From Xenopus tropicalis (Eukaryota; Chordata; Amphibia; Anura; Pipidae): a stretch of DNA of 64,000 nucleotides. The notes under the pieces are model-generated. The model was not told the DNA's origin, made no database searches, and was given only the letters and a program-made list of their open reading frames with translations. The stretch spans positions 86,887,410-86,951,409 of the forward strand of contig NC_030683.2 of the NCBI RefSeq assembly GCF_000004195.4, given 5' to 3'. Below are positions 57,632 to 64,000 of this stretch, one piece after another. Within the stretch, counting starts at the first letter, position 1, and every line of letters begins with the position of its first letter. The position numbers were made by a program, and so were the translations under genes.

Positions 57632-58180
57632 ATCACTGGTCTGTTGGGGGTACTTTCTGTGGGGGCACTGTGCGGGCTGGCTACTGTCTATGGGGGGTAC
57701 TGTGTATGAGGCAATTGGGGGTACTGTTTTTGGGGGCATTGTTTATGGGGGCAATTGGGGGTACTTTGTATGGGGGCACTGTGTGTGGGGGCTACTGTCT
57801 ATGGGGGGTACTGTGTATGAGGCAATTGGGGCACTTTGTGTGGGGGCTACTGTCTATGGGGGGCACTGTTTATGGGGGCAATTGGGGGTACTTTCTATGG
57901 GGGAAATTGGGGGTACTTTCTATGGGGGCAATTGGGGGAACTGTGTATGGGGGCTACTGTCTATGGGGGGTACTGTGTATGAGGCAATTGGGGGCACTTT
58001 GTGTGGGGGCTACTGTCTATGGAGGGTACTGTTTATGGGGGCAATTGGGGGTACTTTCTATGGGGGCACTGTGTGTGGGGTCTACTGTCTATGGGGGGTA
58101 CTGTGTATGAGGCAATTGGGGGCACTTTGTGTGGGTGCTACTGTCTATGGGGGGTACTGTTTATGGGGGCAATTGGTTCT
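57632..58180 (+). repeat. G-rich compound minisatellite
   Basis: Degenerate repeats of about 20 bp built from TATGGGGGCAATTGGGGGTA and CTACTGTCTATGGGGGG. Larger blocks recur with CTACTGTCTATGGGGGGTAC at 57681, 57792, 57954 and 58082. Dense runs of 4-6 G make G-quadruplex formation plausible. Because stops are rare in G-rich DNA, three overlapping frames stay open; none is called coding. Confidence 0.9.
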
Positions 58181-60190
58181 ATTTTGGCCCCTATAGTAGG
58201 TGTTTTTTTTTTTTCCTCGGTAATATTTGGGGGAGGGGGCACCAAAGTAAATTTCACCCATTTGGCCAGCAGCGGCCCTGGTGTTAAGACTCAAAATCTA
58301 GCAGATATGCACTTATAGCATAGCCACCAGATTTAGCTATTGCCCTAGTTTTAGGGTGTTTGGTGGGTGTGTCTTTTGATACTCACATATGTGGGGTATC
58401 GTTTGATTCAGAAGAAGCTGAAGATTGATATTGAGAAGGTTTTTTGTAGTTGTCACGGCAATTTTAGGGAGAATTTTGACTTTGGATCTTTTTTTTTCTT
58501 CATTTCAAACCGCAGATTTCTACAAAGAACTGCGTCCACAGTTTTCCATGTAGGGGAACAAGGATGGTACCGCTGAATATCTACAGGTGTGCACTTTCAA
58601 GAAATATATGGTTTGTGGGGGCTATTTTACAGCTCACTTGCATGTGGGGTATCGTTTTGTTCGGGAGAATTTGCAGATTGATATTGAGCAGGTTTTTTGT
58701 AGTTGTCATGGCAATTTTGGGGAGAAATTTAACTTTGGATCTTTTTTTTTCTTCATTTCAGGCCAAACTGCGAACTTCTACGAAGAACTGCATCCACAGT
58801 TTTCATGTAGGGGAACAAGCATGGCACCGTTGAATAGCTGCAGGTGTGCACTTTCAAGAAATATATGGTTTGTGGGGGCTATTTTACAGGTAGGGGGTGT
58901 TTTGACTAAAAAACTGCAAGGAGTGCACTTAGAGAGTAGCCCCAAACTTTCCAGCTGAAATTGCTCGTATGTATTGCCCCTGTTTTGGGGTGTTTGGTGG
59001 CCCCGTCTTTAGGTGCACACTTGCATGTGGGGTATCGTTTTGTTCGGGAGAATTTGCAGATTGATATTGAGCAGGTTTTTTGTAGTTGTCATGGCAATTT
59101 TGGGGAGAAATTTAACTTTGGATCTTTTTTTTCTTCATTTCAGGCCAAACTGCGAACTTCTACGAAGAACTGCGTCCACAGTTTTTCATGTAGGGGAACA
59201 AGCATGGCACCGTTGAATAGCTGCAGGTGTGCACTTTCAAGAAATATATGGTTTGTGGGGGCTATTTTACAGGTAGGGGGTGTTTTGACTAAAAAAACTG
59301 CAAGGAGTGCACTTAGAGAGTAGCCCCAAACTTTCCAGCTGAAATTGCTCGTATGTATTGCCCCTGTTTTGGGGTGTTTGGTGGCCCCGTCTTTAGGTGC
59401 ACACTTGCATGTGGGGTATCGTTTTGTTCGGGAGAATTTGCAGATTGATATTGAGCAGGTTTTTTGTAGTTGTCATGGCAATTTTGGGGAGAAATTTAAC
59501 TTTGGATCTTTTTTTTTCTTTATTTCAGGCCAAACTGCGAACTTCTACGAAGAACTGCGTCCACAGTTTTTCATGTAGGGGAACAAGCATGGCACTGTTG
59601 AATAGCTGCAGGTGTGCACTTTCAAGAAATATATGGTTTGTGGGGGTTATTTTACAGGTAGGGGGTGTTTTGACTAAAAAACTGCAAGGAGTGCACTTAG
59701 AGAGTAGCCCCAAACTTTCCAGCTGAAATTGCTCGTTTGTATTGCCCCTGTTTTGGGGTGTTTGGTGGCCCCGTCTTTAGGTGCACACTTGCATGTGGGG
59801 TATCGTTTTGTTCGGGAGAATTTGCAGATTGATATTGAGCAGGTTTTTTGTAGTTGTCATGGCAATTTTGGGGAGAAATTTAACTTAGGATCTTTTTTTT
59901 TCTTCATTTCAGGCCAAACTGCGAACTTCTACGAAGAACTGCGTCCACAGTTTTTCATGTAGGGGAACAAGCATGGCACCGTTGAATAGCTGCAGGTGTG
60001 CACTTTCAAGAAATATATGGTTTGTGGGGGCTATTTTACAGGTAGGGGGTGTTTTGACTAAAAAACTGCAAGGAGTGCACTTAGAGAGTAGCCCCAAACT
60101 TTCCAGCTGAAATTGCTATATGTATTGCCCCTGTTTTGGGGTGTTTGGTGGCCCCATCTTTAGGTGCACACTTGCATGTGGGGTATTGTT

Positions 60191-60870
60191 TTACTTGTGA
60201 GAACTTGTTCTTTCATATTTAACTTCATCTGAAAATTTTTATTAGAGATTTTTTTCTCAAATTCACTTTTGTCTTGTGACTTTGATGGCATTTCATAAAA
60301 TAAAAAAAATCCAAAAAAGTATTGTTGAATTTCGTAGTGATCTTTATGACGCCAACTGCATTTAGAGCAAAAAACTACCCCAGACCCAAAAACCTAGAGG
60401 TGTGTAGTTTCTAAAAATACGTAACTTATGGAGGTCTTTCACTTCTATCATTAGATATACCATGTTAACCTAGAGATGCGCTTATCGGTTTTGTTTCAAT
60501 GTAAAATTGTAGAAAATGTTGTTTTATTATTGGGGTGTTTTCTGGGCAAGAAAAGTGGGATACCAATACATATTTGGTATTGGTGGATTCAGCAGAATCG
60601 GGGCTTTTAAGAATAATAAAATTTTTGTCAGTAAATGTAATTTTTCTTGAAAAAAAAACACAAAATAAAAACATATTTTTCTTTCTTTATTTTTTTTTTT
60701 ACATATTTCACTCAAAATTTTTGTTACATCTCTTGAAAAATTTTTTTTTTTTTTTACAGTGTTAAAGTCCAATTCGCTCCGGAAAAAACAATATATAATT
60801 TGCCTTATTTCATGTAGGCTTTCTTGTCAAAAAACTTAAGCAAATGTAATGAGTGCAAAATGTCTCAAAA
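60191..60870 (+). other. piggyBac 3' subterminal region
   Basis: AT-rich, non-coding, with an AATAAA near 60664 and GGAAAAAACAATATATAATT at 60781 close to the right terminal repeat. Confidence 0.5.
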
Positions 60871-60927
60871 TTGCTTGGCAGTAGATGTTCGCTTTTAGGG
60901 CAAATTGGCTGGCAGTGAAAGGGTTAA
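60871..60927. repeat. Right terminal inverted repeat of piggyBac plus TTAA
   Basis: The subterminal TTGCTTGGCAGTAGATGTTC and the terminal ATTGGCTGGCAGTGAAAGGG share the TGGCAGT motif. The terminus ends at 60923 and TTAA follows. Confidence 0.8.
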
Positions 60928-61045
60928 AGGCAATTTTTTTCAATTAGTATTTTATTTTTAGTTAAGTAACTGTCTCTTACTATCTTTCACTTTATATGGT
61001 CACATTTTTGTTGTGCATATGCATACTATTTGAAATTACCTTGAT

Positions 61046-61260
61046 ACTTTTAATGAAAAGTAATCTGAAGGTGATTTCTCTGAATGTCAATGGTTTAAAT
61101 GTCCCTGAGAAAAGAAAACAGATAGTTAACATAATGAGGAAAAGTACAGGGGATATCATATTATTACAAGAGACACATTTTAGAGGAACTCTCCTCATTC
61201 ATTGCATAAATTAGGCACCTATTCCCAATTGTATTTTAAAACAATCCCCACCAAAAAAAC
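61046..61260 (+). pseudogene. L1/Tx1-type LINE ORF2 N-terminus, endonuclease start
   Basis: MKSNLKVISLNVNGLNVPEK, then KRKQIVNIMRKSTGDIILLQ and ETHFRG. This is the first block of an apurinic-like endonuclease: the N of LNVNGLN and the E of LQETHF are active-site positions. The frame stops at 61214 and the rest of the domain is missing, replaced by other repeats. Confidence 0.8.
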
Positions 61261-61400
61261 AATGTAGTGGCTACAGCCATACAAAAAAATCAGATTTTAA
61301 ATTAACTTAATTTAACTTCTAGTTCAGAATCATAAATGGCAGTTGATGCCACACTACACATTTTAACACCTGCCATTTTGTAAGATGTGGAGTTGTGTTC

Positions 61401-61519
61401 TTTTGTAAATTCTGGATATATTCTTTAACAGTTTTCTTATACATTACACATTCACTATCATCATTAGATGATAGTAATGTATAAAAAAACTTTTAAAGAA
61501 TATACTCAAAATTTACAAA
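61401..61519. repeat. Long hairpin, about 53-bp arms, 4-nt loop
   Basis: 61401-61462 (TTTTGTAAATTCTGGATATA, then TTCTTTAACAGTTTTCTTAT and ACATTAC) pairs with 61467-61519 (GATGATAGTAATGTATAAAA ... AAAATTTACAAA). The left arm has about 8 extra bases. The arms abut almost without a loop. Confidence 0.8.
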
Positions 61520-61990
61520 GGATAGGGTTGTTTTCTCTGGAAAAAGGCGATTGCGAGGGGACATGATTACTCTGTACAAGTACATTAGAGGGGATTATAG
61601 GCAGATAGGGGGTGTTCTTTTTTACCATAAAAATGATCAACGTCACCCCTTTAGATTAGAAGAAAGAAGCTTTCATTTGAAGCAGCGTAAGGTGGTTTTT
61701 CACGGTGAGGGCAGTGAGGTTGGGGAATGCCCTTCCTAGTGATGTGGTAATGGCAGATTCTGTTAATGCTTTTAAGAGGGGCCTGGATGAGTTCTTGAAC
61801 AAGCAGAATATCCAAGGCTATTGTGATACTAATATCTTCAGTTAGTATTGATATTGGTATATACTGTATATAGTTTATGCATGTGAGTGTTTAGATAGGT
61901 CAGTTTAGGTTTGTGTGTGCTGGGTTTAATTGGATGGGTTGAACTTGATGGACTCTGGACTCTTTTCAACCCAATGCAACTATGTAACTA
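61520..61990 (+). pseudogene. CR1-type LINE 3' end, 5'-truncated
   Basis: VVFSGKRRLRGDMITLYKYI, then RGDYRQIGGVLFYHKNDQRH and PFRLEERSFHLKQRK match the CR1 C-terminus at 23352-24131. A shift follows, after which VMADSVNAFKRGLDEFL is readable. The 3' end has GGGTTGAACTTGATGGACTC, CTTTTCAACCCAATGCAACT and ATGTAACTAT, the same tail as the copy in the Tc1 nest. Confidence 0.82.
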
Positions 61991-61992
61991 TA

Positions 61993-62225
61993 GGGCTGAT
62001 TCAGTAAAGGTCGATAAGATTTATTGCACACTTTTTTGCGTTAAAATAGATGTGAAAATTAATGTGTGATTCACTACAGTATTACCATATGCGTTAAGTT
62101 GCATATTGCATGCGTTAATTTGCACCCCAAAATAACACTAACATGATTGACAAACACTTAGATGCGCTAAATATTGCATTAGTCTATGCGAAAATTAACA
62201 CCTACTTGAGGCAGGCGGTAATTAT
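61993..62225. mobile_element. MITE remnant, AGGGCTGATTCAGTAAAGG end
   Basis: The left end AGGGCTGATTCAGTAAAGGT is the inverse of the end at 37085. The interior is rich in GCGTTAA and TTAACGC. The right end is not found. Confidence 0.5.
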
Positions 62226-63410
62226 AGAAAAGTACAGTTAATGAGCTTTTGGCAATAAAACATTCAATAGCAACAAAAATAGCAGAGGCAATTAAATCCT
62301 ACTATGAAAGTTTATACAATATCCCCCAACCTGTTGACTGCAAACATCTAGAAAGAAAGATTAGGGCATACCTAGTTAAAAATACCCTCACTTCACAAAG
62401 CCCCAGGCCTAATGCATATACAGGTTTAAAAAAAAAAAACAATTTTACATCAGTTGGCCCCATCTACCTTAATTGTATCAACAAAATTGACTCGGCTCAC
62501 CCTGAGGAATTCTTATTGGTATACATTGCAATTATACCTAAAGCCGACAGGGACCCAACAAATCGTGTCCGTTATAGACCAATATCCTTGCTGATTTGAA
62601 TAATCTGAAAATTATGTACAAAATTACTAGGCCAAAGACTAAACCCATTACTTCCCAAATGGATCATAGGGACCAAGTGGGATTTGTGCGAGAGAGGGAA
62701 GGGAAAGAAAATGCAATTAAATTTCTTATCCTTCTGACCTGAGAACATCTTCGAACGCCTTCCCTGCTTCTTTTAACAGATGCAGGGAAGACATTCATCA
62801 GTCTATTAGACATTTCTGAAATTGGTGTTAGAAAATATGGGTTTAGAGAAGGGTTTCTGAGATAAAATCATGGCAAAATATACTATACTTACTACTAAAA
62901 TTAACATAAATGTTATTTTCTACACAGTTAACATTAGAAATGGCATATGCCAAAAGTGCCAATTATACCCCTTGCAGTATGTTTTGTGTATGAAACATTT
63001 ACTCGTAGCTTTAGACAAAAAACTCTGACATCTCCGGACTCACTGTGAAATCAAAAGAATACAAAGTTGCAGCATTTGCAAATGATTTAATGCTGTTTTA
63101 ACTAATATTACCTTGCTCAACATCTTCAGGGAACTAAAATGTTATGGGGAGTTATCAAATTATAAAATCAGTCTGAAGCAAAGACCTTGCTTTTCTTCTT
63201 ACCCAAACAAACCCAATAATTTTCAATTGCAGACTGAAGAAAATCAAATACTTGGGAGTAATATATACCATAAGACCTAAAAAAGATCTAAACTTGTAAC
63301 TACAAACCCATGCTTATGTCCAACCTTCTCAAAAACAGGGGGGGGGGTAAAGCATTTGATATGTAAACAGAGAATCAATATTGTTCGAATGGTAATTTTA
63401 CCAATTCAAA
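62226..63410 (+). pseudogene. L1/Tx1-type LINE reverse transcriptase, heavily degraded
   Basis: Readable blocks in shifting frames: ELLAIKHSIATKIAEAIKSY, YESLYNIPQ, VYIAIIPKADRDPTNRVRYR, PISLL, LNPLLPKWI, QVGFVREREGKENAIKFL, FANDLMLF (the F-A-D-D catalytic box with the second Asp lost), NYKISL, IKYLGVIYT and QRINIVRMVILP. This is the order fingers, palm, thumb of an L1-type reverse transcriptase. Many stops and shifts; inactive. It may belong to the same insertion as 61046-61260. Confidence 0.8.
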
Positions 63411-63773
63411 CACAGTCAGTATGCCGAAATAATTTTTTAACAGCTGAGCCTCAATTGTTTGTAAATTTATATGGACTGGCAAATGCCCTAGGTTGCGAAA
63501 AATGCTATTTAAACCTAGAGAATGTCAATGAGACTTACTCCTGTCGTATCCAATGTTACAAATGTTGTATTTAATGTACACAATGTTGTATCTATGCTCA
63601 AAATGTCAGGTTCATATGTATTTGTCTTCCCATATGTTCCTCTGCTAGGGATATATGATTCTCACCCACAGTGAGTAAGTCACTCTTGGATTTGAATAAA
63701 TACTTACTCAAATTGAACCTAGCCCTGAAGTTTCACCTGGGCCTGACTTGAATCATTAAGATTCACTTAGGAC
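63411..63773. other. Intergenic, no feature seen
   Basis: No recognised repeat or gene. Confidence 0.35.
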
Positions 63774-64000
63774 AGTGCTGTCCAACTGGCGGCCCGCGGG
63801 CCGCATGCGGCCCGCGACCCCCTCTGTGTGGCCCCCCACCTGTCTGGCTGCTTTGATGGCTTACCTTTGAGTAAGCATTAAATGGTATCAGTACTGAGAT
63901 TAACTGGCCCCCTGCATGGTTCTCACCTCAGATTCAGGCTGTAATCCCCCTGTATTGTTTAAAAATGTAATCCCCTGTGTTTTTCACACCTTTTTATACC
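63774..64000. mobile_element. Start of a hAT-like repeat, cut by the window end
   Basis: CAGTGCTGTCCAACTGGCGG then CCCGCGGGCCGCATGCGG begins a GC-rich block in AT-rich surroundings. A CAGTG(C/G)TGTCCAA start is a common hAT-type terminus. The right end lies outside the window. Confidence 0.45.

Larger units (their letters stand above)
57334..58280. mobile_element. 947-bp non-autonomous hAT element, 8-bp target duplication
   Basis: GTGTTAAG at 57326-57333 is repeated exactly at 58281-58288. Ends CAGTACCGCCGCTCCC and CAGCAGCGGCCCTG (reverse complement CAGGGCCGCTGCTG) are inverted. The left 100 bp is internally duplicated (CAGTACCGCCGCTCCCTA at 57334 and 57404, each followed by GCACTCTGCG). It contains a long palindrome (57493-57622) and a G-rich minisatellite. 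It interrupts the first unit of the piggyBac 3' array, which resumes exactly after the duplication. No transposase. Confidence 0.88.
57060..60190. repeat. Tandem array of about 384-bp units in the piggyBac 3' region
   Basis: The shared GGATCTTTTT landmark lies at 57171, 58484, 58737, 59120, 59504 and 59888. The last spacings are 383, 384 and 384 bp, and the last units are nearly identical. The unit at 58484-58737 lacks about 130 bp (join at TTTTACAG/CTCACTTGCATG). The first unit is diverged and interrupted by a hAT element; removing that insert gives a spacing of about 358 bp. Blocks include GTGCACTTTCAAGAAATATA, TGGTTTGTGGGGGCTATTTT, GCCCCTGTTTTGGGGTGTTT and GGGGTATCGTTTTGTTCGGG. The ORFs across it are shadows of the repeat. 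Confidence 0.92.
52309..60923 (+). mobile_element. piggyBac-type transposon, Uribo2-like, expanded
   Basis: Contains promoter, leader, intact transposase, a long 3' region and a right end ATTGGCTGGCAGTGAAAGGG directly followed by the piggyBac target TTAA (60924-60927). A subterminal copy of the motif (TTGCTTGGCAGTAGATGTTC at 60871) and GGAAAAAACAATATATAATT match the right-end organisation I remember for the Xenopus element. The left end is uncertain. CCTTTAGTGCAGGCAG near 52310 and CCTGGCAGAAAAGTGCAGGG near 52360 look like decayed terminal and subterminal repeats, but no TTAACCCTTT is present. At over 8 kb it is far longer than a typical element, because of 3' repeats and nested hAT insertions. 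Confidence 0.75.

Noticed and set aside
57598..58318. ORFs of 105-170 codons rich in Gly, Tyr, Trp and Cys
   Set aside because: Three overlapping frames are open because the minisatellite is G-rich and lacks stops; not a protein.
58367..60097. Repeated ORFs of 60-123 codons (HVGYRFVRENLQIDIEQVFC type)
   Set aside because: They repeat with the 384-bp array, occur in several frames, and lack start-context or family support.
1..64000. CRISPR arrays, operons, tRNA or rRNA genes
   Set aside because: The tandem repeats lack unique spacers of CRISPR type, the sequence is vertebrate, and no tRNA or rRNA consensus was recognised by eye; a covariance-model scan was not possible.

Overview
This window looks like a gene-poor, transposon-rich piece of an amphibian genome, most likely Xenopus and probably X. 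tropicalis. The evidence is an intact piggyBac transposase close to what I recall of the X. tropicalis Uribo2 family, frog-type MITE families (T2-like TTAAAGG termini, GGTGGCCATACACG termini, CAGGTATGGGATCC termini, TTCGC-rich foldbacks), Tc1 elements, and L1/Tx1, CR1 and L2-type LINEs. There are no operons and no prokaryotic gene layout. Almost everything recognisable is mobile DNA in AT-rich sequence. Family names come from memory and from reading translations; no database was searched.

Layout. 1-6.9 kb: AT-rich sequence with a foldback MITE (1611-1844), a 5'-truncated L1/Tx1 LINE with a perfect 17-bp target duplication (3215-4224) and a CAGGTATGGG element. 6.9-7.9 kb: a 41-bp minisatellite of about 24 copies. 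8.2-14.6 kb: MITEs, a TA microsatellite, and one convincing candidate host exon, a 126-nt phase 0/0 coiled-coil exon at 11298-11423. 15659-16837: a TIR-bounded DNA element whose GC-rich interior carries the promoter-like region, first coding exon and splice donor of vac14, the PIKfyve-complex scaffold gene. 17-21 kb: more MITEs. 21.5-25 kb: a three-layer nest, with an L2 LINE split by a Tc1 element whose right inverted repeat is itself split by a CR1 LINE. 26.4-28 kb: a second L1/Tx1 LINE, on the minus strand. 28.7-46.7 kb: an LTR-like stretch and many MITEs, including a foldback element with seven 40-bp repeats. 47.2-48.8 kb: a nearly complete Tc1 element with one frameshift.

52.3-60.9 kb: a large piggyBac element. 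It has a TATA promoter, a long partly duplicated 5' leader, an uninterrupted 588-aa transposase (54310-56076) with the DDD triad and C-terminal cysteine-rich domain, a long 3' region of tandem units of about 384 bp interrupted by two non-autonomous hAT insertions with clean 8-bp target duplications, and a right inverted repeat ending at the TTAA target. The left terminus is not clearly preserved. 61-64 kb: L1/Tx1 fragments, a CR1 3' end, a long hairpin, and the start of a hAT-like repeat at the window edge.

How the parts relate. The only protein likely to be functional is the piggyBac transposase. Both Tc1 transposases are frameshifted and all LINE ORFs are broken. The nested insertions give a relative chronology: L2 before Tc1 before CR1, and the piggyBac 3' repeat units before the hAT insertion. 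The most unusual object is the vac14 first exon bracketed by transposon ends, which reads as host-gene capture.
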